The notes beneath the pieces are model-generated. The model had not been told where the DNA came from and did not search any database. It saw only the letters and a program-made list of their open reading frames with translations. A program made the position numbers and the translations under genes. Of a DNA stretch of 64,000 nucleotides, positions 9,542-17,982 are shown piece by piece. Within the stretch, counting starts at the first letter, position 1; every line of letters begins with the position of its first letter. The DNA comes from JAHECQ01 sp963775125 (GTDB lineage Bacteria; Actinomycetota; Acidimicrobiia; Acidimicrobiales; SZUA-35). The stretch covers positions 930,001-994,000 of the forward strand of contig CAVZHQ010000006.1 in the NCBI GenBank assembly GCA_963775125.1, given 5' to 3'.

Positions 9542-11419
9542 TCACAGGGCGCGCTCCTCGTCGAACTCGACATCGTCACCGATGGGGATGGCGATGACGA
9601 AGCGGGCTCCCGCGGTGCCGTCGGGGCGGTCGGTCACCCAGACCCGCCCATTGTGCAGACGGGTGTGTTCGCCGACGAGCGACAGGCCCAACCCGACACC
9701 GGTGGCGACCTCTCGTCGGCCGGCGTCGCCTGATGCACGGGTGAAGCGGTCGAAGATGCGCTCACGGTCGGCGAGGGCGACCCCGCCGCCGCGGTCCTCG
9801 ACGTAGATGTACACCCAGCCGCCCGCCACGTCGGGCAGGTCATCGGCCATCGTCTGGGTGGGTGAGGGACGCACGAACCCGACTTCGGTGGCACCCGCCG
9901 CGTACTTGGCCGCGTTGTCGAGGAGGTTGCTGACGCTCTGGGCCAGACGCCGTTTGTCGACCATCACCACCAGGTAGCTCTCCTCGGTGGGATGGGCGAT
10001 GGGGACATCGGGGCTCTGAGACCGGGCGACGACGAACTGGAGGAACTCGGCCAACAGGATGGGATCGCGTTCCAACTGGGCGGCACCGACGTCCATGCGA
10101 GAGATCTCGAGGAGGTCGGACACCAACTGCTCGAACCGTCGGACCTCTTGTCCGAGGAGATCGACGGCCTGTTGTGCGGGGACGGGCAGGTCGTCGCGGC
10201 GGCCTTCGAGGACCCCGACCGAAGCGGCAAGGGTCATGAGGGGCGACCGAAGCTCGTGGCTGACATCGGAGGCAAAACGACTGTCGCGTTCGATGCGGGT
10301 CCGCAGCGCATCGACCATCTCATTGAACGAGGAGGCCAGGCCGGCGAGATCGGGATCGACCTGGGAGTCGAGCCGGGTGTCGAAGTCGCCCTGGGCGATG
10401 GATTGTGCCGCCGCGGACACGTCGACCAGCGGTTGCAGGGCCCGTCGTGCCGAGTAGTACCCCAGGCCGGCGCCGGCGAGGCTTGCCGCAAGTGCGGTGC
10501 CGCCGAGAATGACCTGGAGCAGATTCAGCGTCGACTGGAGGTCATCGAACGAAGTGACCTCGTAGTACTGGGCGGTTTCGCCGGTCGAGCCGACGTTGAT
10601 GATGGGTACACCGACGGCGTACATCGGCCGGCCGTTCTGGGAGAAGCGTTGCGATGCGCCGTTGTTGCGTTCCACAAGGAAGCGAAGTCCGTTGGGAAGG
10701 TCGCTCTTTCGCAGCCCCGAAAGCGACCGGTCCCGCTCGTAGAACAGCAAGGAGCCCACCCCGGCGGGGTATCGGAGAGCCCCGAGGAGAGGAGCGATGG
10801 CGTCGGAGGGCTCGATGGGACCGGCCTCGGGTGCGGGAGGCTGTGTCGCTGAAGGATCGGTCGCGGTGGCGCCGGTGGATCGGGGACCGGCAGACGTGGT
10901 GGAGCTCGTGATCCCGAGCGCCCGCCGAACCTCGTCCAGGTCGACGGCGAACGACGGTTCCGACGTCGAAGAGGTCGCTGCTGGTTCGATCGTCGTGAGC
11001 GCGGTATCGGGTGCCGGTCCTGTCGTGACCTGTGCGGTCGTCACCTCCGCGCTCGTGGGTTGTGGAGAGGTGGTCGGGCTGGTCGCGGTCTGGGCCGCCG
11101 TGGCGGATGCCGCGGTTTCGGGATCGTCCGTGACCGCCGTGACCGCCGTGTCCGACGTGGCAATGTCAGAAGTGAACGTGTCGGATGGGCCTGTGGCTGC
11201 GGCGAGGAGTTCGGTCGGCACCGACTGCAAGCGCCGCCGCAGATCCATCGCGTTCTCGTACGCCTGTTCGCGGGCAGCGGTTTCGGCCTGGTCCAGCAGT
11301 CGAGCCTGGGTGAGGGTGAAGGTGCTCACTGCGACGAGCGCAGCCATCAGCAGCGCCCCCAGCGCGTAGATGACGGTGACCCGAGCGCGGAGCCCGAGGC
11401 GCCGTCGACGTCCGAACAC
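9542..11419 (-). CDS. mtrB: MtrB-like sensor histidine kinase
   Basis: Membrane sensor histidine kinase of about 625 residues. Order of parts: basic N-terminus, first transmembrane helix (VTVIYALGALLMAALVAV), an extracytoplasmic region holding an unusual Thr/Ser/Ala/Pro-rich stretch of roughly 130 residues, a second helix near LLQVILGGTALAASLAGAG, a HAMP linker, the H-box DVSHELRSPL, the N-box SVSNLLDNAAKYA, and G-boxes EDRGGGV and GVGLGLSLV. It autophosphorylates on the H-box histidine and passes phosphate to MtrA. A GTG at 11419 gives a clean start just after the regulator stop. The apparent fusion to the regulator is caused by a one-base insertion upstream. Confidence 0.8.
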   Translation of the reverse strand: MFGRRRRLGLRARVTVIYALGALLMAALVAVSTFTLTQARLLDQAETAAREQAYENAMDLRRRLQSVPTELLAAATGPSDTFTSDIATSDTAVTAVTDDPETAASATAAQTATSPTTSPQPTSAEVTTAQVTTGPAPDTALTTIEPAATSSTSEPSFAVDLDEVRRALGITSSTTSAGPRSTGATATDPSATQPPAPEAGPIEPSDAIAPLLGALRYPAGVGSLLFYERDRSLSGLRKSDLPNGLRFLVERNNGASQRFSQNGRPMYAVGVPIINVGSTGETAQYYEVTSFDDLQSTLNLLQVILGGTALAASLAGAGLGYYSARRALQPLVDVSAAAQSIAQGDFDTRLDSQVDPDLAGLASSFNEMVDALRTRIERDSRFASDVSHELRSPLMTLAASVGVLEGRRDDLPVPAQQAVDLLGQEVRRFEQLVSDLLEISRMDVGAAQLERDPILLAEFLQFVVARSQSPDVPIAHPTEESYLVVMVDKRRLAQSVSNLLDNAAKYAAGATEVGFVRPSPTQTMADDLPDVAGGWVYIYVEDRGGGVALADRERIFDRFTRASGDAGRREVATGVGLGLSLVGEHTRLHNGRVWVTDRPDGTAGARFVIAIPIGDDVEFDEERAL

Positions 11420-11430
11420 GATGCTCCGGT

Positions 11431-12115
11431 TCAGACCTGCAGCTTGTAGCCGAGGCCGCGTGAGGTGACGACGTAGCGCGGGGTTGGCAGGATCGGCCTC
11501 GACCTTGGTTCGGAGGCGACGCACGTGAACGTCGACGAGGCGCCCGTCGCCGAAATAGTCGTAGCCCCACACCCGCTCGAGCAGGACTTCCCGGCTGAAG
11601 ACCTTGCCCGGTTGGGTGGCGAGCTCGACCAGCAACTTGAACTCGGTCTTGGTGAGCTGGAGCTCGTCGCCGTCCTTCAGGACGAGGCCTTCGTCGGGGC
11701 TGATCTCGAGATTGCCGATGCGGATGCGATCCAACGTTGCGTTGGCCTGGGCTCGTGACCGGCGCAGCAGCGCCCGAATGCGGGCGGACAGCTCCTTGGG
11801 GGCGAAGGGCTTGGTGAGGTAATCGTCGGCGCCCGCCTCGAGGCCGGCGACGACGTCGTGGGTGTCGTCTCGTGCCGTGACCATGATGACGGGAACATCG
11901 CTGATGCGTCGGATCGATCGGCAGACCTCGAAGCCGTCGATCCCGGGGAGCATGATGTCGATGAGGACGACGTCGGCCTGACTCTGCCGGAACACCTCGA
12001 GGGCCGACTCTCCCGTGTCGGCCTCGGTGACCTGCCAGCCTTCGTCCTCCAGAGCCAGCTTGACCGCCTTGCGGATGCGCTCGTCGTCCTCGACGGTCAG
12101 AATCTTGGTGCCCAC
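11431..12115 (-). CDS. mtrA: MtrA-like OmpR-family response regulator (frameshifted near its end)
   Basis: Two-domain response regulator. The receiver has the acidic pair in LTVEDDERIR, the phosphoacceptor aspartate in VVLIDIMLPGIDGFE, and the lysine in TKPFAPKEL. The C-terminal winged helix is of the OmpR/PhoB type (LTKTEFKLLVELATQPGKVF, then VDVHVRRLRTKVEADPANP). The frame continues into the kinase gene only because of one extra base in a GGGG run at about 11480-11483. Without it the protein ends RYVVTSRGLGYKLQV and stops at 11431, the normal family ending. GTG start. In actinobacteria MtrA controls cell-wall and division genes, which fits the rest of the window. Confidence 0.85.
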
Positions 12116-12176
12116 AGAGCCAATGCTGCCTCATCCCGCGACGCGAAGCTGATCATGAGCCGATTTTTCTCCGACC

Positions 12177-13019
12177 TCAGGGGCGGGTGTCGGCCTCGGC
12201 CGATCGGAGCGCCTCTCGGAGCGGGTCGAAGACATGGGGAGCTGCGGCGATGAGGAACGTCGAGTCGCCAGGGCCTCCTCGGAGATCGCCGACGATCGCA
12301 CCTGCTTCCGACGCGATGAGTCGACCGGCGGCGAAGTCCCAGTGGTTGAGGCCCTTCTCGAAGTAGGCGTCGACCCGACCGCAGGCGACCGAGCACAGAT
12401 CGAGCGCGGCCGAACCGAACCGTCGGATGTCGCGGATCTGGGGGAGCAGCGCAACCAGCACCTCGGCCTGACCACGCCTGCGATCCGGCACGAACCCGAA
12501 TCCGGTGGCAACCAACGCCTGCGCCAGGTGGCTCCCGCCTTGGGACGATCGGGGGGAGGTGCAGGCGATCGGATCACCGTTCCGGGTAGCCCCACGGTTC
12601 CTGGCCGCTGCGAACAGCACCTCACCCGCCGGGTCGTAGACGGCGCCGGCGACCACGATGCCGTCGACTTCGGCGGCAATCGAGACGCTGTAGGACGGAA
12701 TGCCGTAGACGAAGTTCGTGGTGCCGTCGATGGGGTCGATGATCCAACGGACACCCGATGTCCCCGTGACGGCTGCGCCTTCTTCGCCGAGCACCCCGTC
12801 GTGGGGACGAGCATCGGTGAGTCCTCGGACGATCGTCGTCTCCGCGGCGCGGTCGACTTCGGTGACCAGATCGACCGACGACGACTTGGTCTCCACGCCG
12901 AGTCCTTCGCCGACGACGAGCCCCAAGCCGAGCGCCTCGCGCCGTTCCTGCACGTCGTCCCCGGCGATGATCGCCAGGCGGCATGCGAGCTCGAGCAGAT
13001 CAGTGGGATCGACGGTCAT
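12177..13019 (-). CDS. Inositol-1-monophosphatase family phosphatase
   Basis: A 280-residue member of the inositol monophosphatase/FBPase superfamily, Mg-dependent. Metal and catalytic motifs are visible: LVTEVDRAAE, GEEGA, WIIDPIDGTTNFVYGIP and GLNHWDFAAG. Likely substrates are inositol phosphates (phosphatidylinositol synthesis) or histidinol phosphate; the sequence does not decide between them. The ATG at 13019 overlaps the stop of the small membrane protein upstream by ATGA, so the two are co-translated. It lies 61 bp upstream of mtrA in the same direction. Confidence 0.85.
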   Translation of the reverse strand: MTVDPTDLLELACRLAIIAGDDVQERREALGLGLVVGEGLGVETKSSSVDLVTEVDRAAETTIVRGLTDARPHDGVLGEEGAAVTGTSGVRWIIDPIDGTTNFVYGIPSYSVSIAAEVDGIVVAGAVYDPAGEVLFAAARNRGATRNGDPIACTSPRSSQGGSHLAQALVATGFGFVPDRRRGQAEVLVALLPQIRDIRRFGSAALDLCSVACGRVDAYFEKGLNHWDFAAGRLIASEAGAIVGDLRGGPGDSTFLIAAAPHVFDPLREALRSAEADTRP

Positions 13020-13369
13020 GGCTTTCGGGCCTCCGGATGTTTGACGGCTCGCCATTCGCCCATGGCTCGAAGCGTGAGGGCCGAGACGACGCCGACGCCG
13101 GCCGCTCCGATGAGCGCCCCGATCAGACCGCCCACCGCGGGCCAAACCGACCCGGTCGACAGCAGATCGGCGACGCCGTAGCCGATGAGTCCGCCGAGGA
13201 GGCCGCCGACGAGTACGCCGGCGAAGGCCAACCATCGGGCCGGTTCGGGTGGCGCCGCAGAGAGGGGAGCAGGGGCGACGAGATCTTCGAACGGAAGGAC
13301 CGAACGGTCAGCGACCGCCGGGAGTTCGAGCGCGGCGGACGCTTCGGGCTCAGGTTGATCGGAAGTCAT
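13016..13369 (-). CDS. Small membrane protein, unknown function
   Basis: A 117-residue protein with an acidic, Pro/Ala-rich N-terminus of about 45 residues, then two glycine-rich hydrophobic segments (LAFAGVLVGGLLGGLIGYGV and WPAVGGLIGALIGAAGVGVV) that probably form a helical hairpin, and a short basic tail. I recognise no family. It overlaps the phosphatase gene downstream by 4 bp and is divergent from the NUDIX gene, whose start is 26 bp away, so the two promoters must overlap. Confidence 0.65.
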   Translation of the reverse strand: MTSDQPEPEASAALELPAVADRSVLPFEDLVAPAPLSAAPPEPARWLAFAGVLVGGLLGGLIGYGVADLLSTGSVWPAVGGLIGALIGAAGVGVVSALTLRAMGEWRAVKHPEARKP

Positions 13370-13395
13370 GGCGGTTGCAGCCTAGGGTTCTGACC

Positions 13396-13914
13396 ATGAC
13401 GGGCAGCGCTCCACCTCCGAACCCGATCAGGCGTTGGAGCGTCGCGGGTGGCGTCCTGGTCCAGGACGACCGCTGCCTTCTGGTCCAGAATCGGCGACGC
13501 AACGGCGCCACCGACTGGAGCACGCCGGGCGGTGTGATCGATCAGGGAGAGTCCGTGCTCGGAGGGCTCGGCCGCGAGGTCCTCGAGGAAACCGGTATCG
13601 AGGTCGACGATTGGCACGGTCCGCTGTACCGGGTCGAGCTCGACGCGCCGGGCTTCGGGTTCCACATGATCGCCGAGGCCCATCGGGCGCTCACGTTCAC
13701 GGGGGAGCTGATCGTCGATGACCCGGACGGAGTGGTGATCGGCGCTCAGTTCGTGACGCTCGACCAGGCTCCTTCCCTGCTCGAGTCCGCCCCGCTCTGG
13801 GTCGCCGAGCCGCTTCTGGCCCACCTGCTCGAGGGCGTGATCGACGGCAGGCTGTTCTCCTATCGGCTCGAAGGCACCTCGCCCACCGACCGAAAAGTGG
13901 TTCGCCTCCAGTGA
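13396..13914 (+). CDS. NUDIX hydrolase
   Basis: A 172-residue NUDIX-fold pyrophosphohydrolase. The NUDIX box is complete (GGVIDQGESVLGGLGREVLEETGIEV), with the glutamates that bind Mg. The substrate is some nucleoside diphosphate derivative and cannot be read from the sequence. The start is the ATG at 13396, which begins just before the fold's first strand (WSVAGGVLVQ). Its stop overlaps the GTG start of DNA polymerase IV by four bases; co-expression with a lesion-bypass polymerase would suit nucleotide-pool cleaning, an inference from position only. Confidence 0.85.
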   Translation: MTGSAPPPNPIRRWSVAGGVLVQDDRCLLVQNRRRNGATDWSTPGGVIDQGESVLGGLGREVLEETGIEVDDWHGPLYRVELDAPGFGFHMIAEAHRALTFTGELIVDDPDGVVIGAQFVTLDQAPSLLESAPLWVAEPLLAHLLEGVIDGRLFSYRLEGTSPTDRKVVRLQ

Positions 13915-15122
13915 ACCGGATCCTCCACGTCGACATGAATGCGTTCTACGCGTCGGTGGAGGTTCGCGAGCGTCCCGAGCTCGTCGGCCAACCGGTCGTC
14001 GTGGGCGGAAGCGGAGACCGCGGGGTGGTGGCCGCAGCGAGCTACGAGGCTCGGGTCTACGGGATCCGATCGGCCATGCCCGCCGGTCGGGCCCGCATGC
14101 TCTGCCCCCACGCGGTGTTCATTCCCGGCAACCACCAGCTGTACGGCGAGGTGAGTGCCCAGGTGATGGCCATCTTCCGGGACGTGACGCCCTTGGTCGA
14201 ACCCATCTCACTCGATGAGGCATTCCTCGACGTGACCGGAGCCGAACGCCTGCTGGGTTCGGCCGTCGAGATCGCCAACGAGCTACGCCGCCGGGTCATG
14301 GAGGAGCAACGCCTCAACTGTTCGGTGGGTGTGGCCACCAGCAAACTGGTGGCCAAGCTGGCCTCCGAGGAAGCCAAGCCGAACGTCGTGGGCCGAACCA
14401 TCCAGCCCGGACACGGAGTCTTCGAGGTCGCGCCGGGCGAGGAAGTAGCGTTTCTCCGCCCGTTGCCGGTGCGGGCCATGTGGGGCGTGGGCCCCAAGAC
14501 GGGCGAACGACTGGCTCGCATCGGCATCACCACGGTCGGCGAGTTGGCCGACCTGCCGTTGACCACCCTCGTCTCCTTGGTCGGCTCGGCCAACGGCCGT
14601 CACCTGCACGCGGTCGCCAACGCTCGAGACGACCGACCCGTGGTGCCAGACCGGGAGCTCAAGTCGGTCAGTCACGAAGAGACGTTTCCGCGTGATCTCG
14701 TCGACCGGCTCGATCTTGACCGAGAACTGGTTCGGATGTCGGACTCGGTCGGCTCCCGGCTGCGTGCCGCGGGACTCAAGGGCCGGACGGTCACGATCAA
14801 GGTTCGATTCCCCGACTTTCAGACGATCACGCGCTCGGTGACGCTCGACCATGCCACCGACGGCGGCGGCATCATCCGCCGGACAGCGGGCCAGCTGCTC
14901 GATGGCGTCGCCCTCGGGGACGGCATCCGGCTGTTGGGCGTCGGCGTCACCGGACTGGCGACCGAAGCGGTGGAGCAGCTGTCGCTGATGGATCTCGAGT
15001 CCCAACCGACCGGCCGTCCACTTGGCGCCCCAGCGCTCGACGTTGCGGTCGACCAGATCCGGGAGCGGTTCGGGCGTCGTTCCATCGGCCCGGCCACGCT
15101 GATCGACAAGGCCGACCACTGA
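13911..15122 (+). CDS. dinB: DNA polymerase IV (Y family)
   Basis: Translesion DNA polymerase of 403 residues. The palm motif ILHVDMNAFYASVEV supplies the first metal-binding aspartate, and SLDEAFLDVTG supplies the D-E pair. The fingers are recognisable in YGIRSAMPAGRA, the thumb helix-hairpin-helix in WGVGPKTGERLARIGI, and the little-finger domain follows. The usual DMDAFF is DMNAFY here; the changed residue is not a metal ligand in studied homologues. No canonical C-terminal clamp-binding peptide is evident. GTG start overlapping the NUDIX stop. Confidence 0.92.
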   Translation: MNRILHVDMNAFYASVEVRERPELVGQPVVVGGSGDRGVVAAASYEARVYGIRSAMPAGRARMLCPHAVFIPGNHQLYGEVSAQVMAIFRDVTPLVEPISLDEAFLDVTGAERLLGSAVEIANELRRRVMEEQRLNCSVGVATSKLVAKLASEEAKPNVVGRTIQPGHGVFEVAPGEEVAFLRPLPVRAMWGVGPKTGERLARIGITTVGELADLPLTTLVSLVGSANGRHLHAVANARDDRPVVPDRELKSVSHEETFPRDLVDRLDLDRELVRMSDSVGSRLRAAGLKGRTVTIKVRFPDFQTITRSVTLDHATDGGGIIRRTAGQLLDGVALGDGIRLLGVGVTGLATEAVEQLSLMDLESQPTGRPLGAPALDVAVDQIRERFGRRSIGPATLIDKADH

Positions 15123-15245
15123 TGCCCGGGTCGCCGGAACCCCGCTTCTTGGTGGACCGCGTTGTTCTCGGCTCTGAATCGTGCGACACTGTCAGGCAGG
15201 GTTTCAGCCGTACTGCCCGTTACCGACCGATGGGTTTGATCAACC

Positions 15246-15638
15246 ATGCCGCTCTCTGAGAACGAGCAGAGGATTCTCGCCGAGATCGAGAAGCACCTCC
15301 ACCAGTCCGATCCCCGACTTGCCCGTGAAGTTGGTCGTCCATCGTTGGTTGTCGGCTCGTCGCTGCGAGCCGGGGCGTTCGCAGCGCTCGGTGGACTGGC
15401 CTTGCTGGTCGGCGCCCTGCAGATCCACTTCCTGTTGTCGTTCGTCGGGTTCCTCATCATGACCGCCGGAGCCCTCACGATCGAACGGGCCCTCAGCGAA
15501 TCCGGCTTTGCCGACGGCCGACGTCGGACCTCCAGTCTCGCTGACTCCCTGCGACTCGCTCGGCCCAACGTTCCGTCGACGCAACGATCGATAGCACCCG
15601 GCCGGGCAACGCCCGGCCGGTTCGCTAGACCGGAGTGA
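15246..15638 (+). CDS. DUF3040 small membrane protein
   Basis: A 130-residue protein starting MPLSENEQRILAEIEKHL, the hallmark of the actinobacterial DUF3040 family. It has two hydrophobic segments (about residues 43-55 and 58-80) and a basic, disordered tail. Function unknown; family members often sit near dinB or division genes. Its last residues overlap the convergent transglutaminase gene by 14 bp and include a perfect palindrome. Confidence 0.85.
   Translation: MPLSENEQRILAEIEKHLHQSDPRLAREVGRPSLVVGSSLRAGAFAALGGLALLVGALQIHFLLSFVGFLIMTAGALTIERALSESGFADGRRRTSSLADSLRLARPNVPSTQRSIAPGRATPGRFARPE
15598..15620. terminator. GC-rich palindrome between convergent genes
   Basis: Perfect inverted repeat with 10-bp arms (CCGGCCGGGC and its complement) around an AAC loop, inside the last codons of the DUF3040 gene and next to the stop of the convergent transglutaminase gene. 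It could form a very stable hairpin in either transcript. No U-tract follows, so it is at best a non-classical bidirectional terminator. Confidence 0.4.
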
Positions 15639-17982
15639 CTTCTCGGCGAGTCGGTCGCACGAGGCGCCGCGGATCGAGTTCTGCCCGCCATCGCGGACCC
15701 CAACCCAGCCGCTGATACACGTGCCGAGTCACCGCAGCCGCGGCATCGCTCGCCGCCGTGATGTCGTCGGCCGTGGGTTCCTTGGTGGTGTCGAACCGGG
15801 CTCGGGTGACGATGGCCGCCAGTTCACTCAACCGATCGCCCGGTACCCGGGTGTCGCCGCGGAGCTGGGTGGCCCAAGCCACCCGGGTCACGGCCGGAGG
15901 GCGCACGAGACCGGTGGCCAATTCGATGGACTCTGCGGCGTTGGCCCAGGCGGCGTCGATCACGGCTCGGGCGTTCTGTGCCCGTTGGCGGCGCCGGATC
16001 CGGCGAAGACGGTGCCACGCGGGAACTCCGATCACGTAGGCCAAGGTCGCGGCGATGGCGGCAACGAGCCAGACCGGGAAGTCGTTGTCAACCACCTCGG
16101 GTGTGGTCGTGGCCTCACCCAGCTCGGGGAATCCGATACCAGGTTCGAAGTCGAGCGGGAGACCGTCGAGGCCGAGCGCGCCGGGAGCGCGGGTCGTGGT
16201 TGTCGTGGGCTGGCCCGGATTGTCGGGCTGGATCAGGCTGTCCTGAGCTGCCGGCGCGGTGTTGTGCAACGCATCGGGCGCCCCACGTCCGGGCGTCGGC
16301 TCGAAGGCCACCCATCCCAGATCGGCGAAGTAGACCTCGGGCCAGGCGTGGGCCTGACGCCCCGAGACGGCGTAGAGCCCCTCTTCCCCCGCGACCGGGT
16401 CCCCCCAGGTGAAACCGACGGCGACCCGGGCGGGGACGCCGAGCGATCGGGCCATGAGGGCGAAGGTCCCCGAGAACTGCTGGCAGAAGCCAACTCGCTC
16501 GGCGAGGAACTGTTCGATGGCATCGCCTTCTCGGGGTGACAGGTCGAGGCTGTAGTCGTAGCTGCGGAAATGGGCCTGAAGGGCCAGCATCTGGTCGTAG
16601 GCGGTGGTGGCGCCGGCCGTGATCTCCCGAGCCTGAGTGGCCACCTGCGGAGTCAGGTCGAGGGGAAGCGCCAGGTACTTCTCGATGATTGTCGCCGGCA
16701 ACGGGCCTTGGGCGGCTCGAAGCTCGTCGGCGGTATAGAGCGGGACGACCGACTCGACGGTGTACGTCAGACCATCGCTGGTCTCCCTCGTCTCGTCGAC
16801 GGTGAGGCTCTCGGTCTCCCGGTTCCAGGTGACCGGCGCGGTGGATTCGACGATTGCCGAAGGGGCGAAGGCTGCGGGCAACCAGATCGCCGCCAGTTTC
16901 TCGATGGTGAACGTCTGACGGATCGTCACGGTCGAACCAGCGCGGGGCAGGGTTCCGGGAAGGTCGCCGTCCTCTTCGAGGAAGGAACCCTTCGTCGTCC
17001 AACGCTCGTCCTCGTAGGCATCGAGACCGGCGATCCGCCAGTACGCGGGTCGGTCGGAGCGCACCGTGAACAGGCGTAGGCCGCTTTGCTCGTCGAGCTG
17101 AGCCCTGATGCTGACATACGGGCTCTCGACCTGTCGGACGGGGTCTCCGGGGTTCCGCCAGGAGTAGAGCGGAGTGGCCTCCGAACCGGGGAGGAACGGG
17201 CCGATGACCAGACCGAGTGCGAGCGCGCCGAGGCCGAGGAGCATCCCGTTGACCGCAAGATCCCGTGGACCTCGTTGCCGATCGGTGTTCAGCCACACCG
17301 CGTGCAGGCTGAGGTCGGTGACCCGTTGCACCACGGCCCACGACAGCACGGCCGCAGAGAAGACGGCGGTGGTGACGAGACGGTGATCTCCGGATCCGAG
17401 GACTGCGCTGAAGATGAACAGCAAACCGGCGGGCAGGACCGGCTCGAAGGCCAGCCTGAGGCGCAGCGCCCCCCAGTCGGTCAGGAACGCCATCATCCAG
17501 CACGCAATGAGCGCCGCAGCGACGAAGGGATCGAGCGACTCGACCGGTGCTTTCATCTCTCGGAACGCGTCGATTCCGGAGTCGAGCACCGCCTGCAACG
17601 CGTCGAGCGTCTCGCCGTTGGGGAGGACACCCCAGCGGCCGGTTCCGGGCGCGTACCGGCGGGTGACGAGCACGATGAGGAAGCTGAGGGAGATGAGGGC
17701 CGAGACCACCAGTGGGAGCCGAAGTCGACGCGCTCCAGCGGCAAGCACACTGGCCAGCAGCGAGGCGCCGATCAGAGGCATCACCGCTTCACCATCGGCG
17801 AAGATGCGCACGAAACCGATGGCAGCAGACGGAACGAGCAGCGCGGCCGCGATCTCCAACCGAAGTGGCGTCACCGTCTCCCGCTGGGGTGTGGCACGGG
17901 CAGCCGCGCTGCGGCCCGATCGAGTCGTTGTGCCGGGCGTTGGTGTGCCCTGCGGCGTGGGTCGTGTCGTGGTCGTGGTCAT
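15625..17982 (-). CDS. TgpA-like membrane transglutaminase
   Basis: A 785-residue membrane protein. The N-terminal third has several transmembrane helices (DUF3488-like). The extracytoplasmic transglutaminase-like core has the catalytic cysteine in VGFCQQFSGTFALMARSLG, the histidine in QAHAWPEVYF and the aspartate in FADLGW. A Pro/Thr-rich linker, one more helix (FPVWLVAAIAATLAYVIGV) and a cytoplasmic DUF4129-like tail follow. Such proteins act with MoxR ATPases and DUF58 proteins, perhaps in envelope protein maturation; the substrate is unknown. Its ATG overlaps the DUF58 stop (ATGA), completing a three-gene operon. Confidence 0.85.
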   Translation of the reverse strand: MTTTTTRPTPQGTPTPGTTTRSGRSAAARATPQRETVTPLRLEIAAALLVPSAAIGFVRIFADGEAVMPLIGASLLASVLAAGARRLRLPLVVSALISLSFLIVLVTRRYAPGTGRWGVLPNGETLDALQAVLDSGIDAFREMKAPVESLDPFVAAALIACWMMAFLTDWGALRLRLAFEPVLPAGLLFIFSAVLGSGDHRLVTTAVFSAAVLSWAVVQRVTDLSLHAVWLNTDRQRGPRDLAVNGMLLGLGALALGLVIGPFLPGSEATPLYSWRNPGDPVRQVESPYVSIRAQLDEQSGLRLFTVRSDRPAYWRIAGLDAYEDERWTTKGSFLEEDGDLPGTLPRAGSTVTIRQTFTIEKLAAIWLPAAFAPSAIVESTAPVTWNRETESLTVDETRETSDGLTYTVESVVPLYTADELRAAQGPLPATIIEKYLALPLDLTPQVATQAREITAGATTAYDQMLALQAHFRSYDYSLDLSPREGDAIEQFLAERVGFCQQFSGTFALMARSLGVPARVAVGFTWGDPVAGEEGLYAVSGRQAHAWPEVYFADLGWVAFEPTPGRGAPDALHNTAPAAQDSLIQPDNPGQPTTTTTRAPGALGLDGLPLDFEPGIGFPELGEATTTPEVVDNDFPVWLVAAIAATLAYVIGVPAWHRLRRIRRRQRAQNARAVIDAAWANAAESIELATGLVRPPAVTRVAWATQLRGDTRVPGDRLSELAAIVTRARFDTTKEPTADDITAASDAAAAVTRHVYQRLGWGPRWRAELDPRRLVRPTRREVTPV

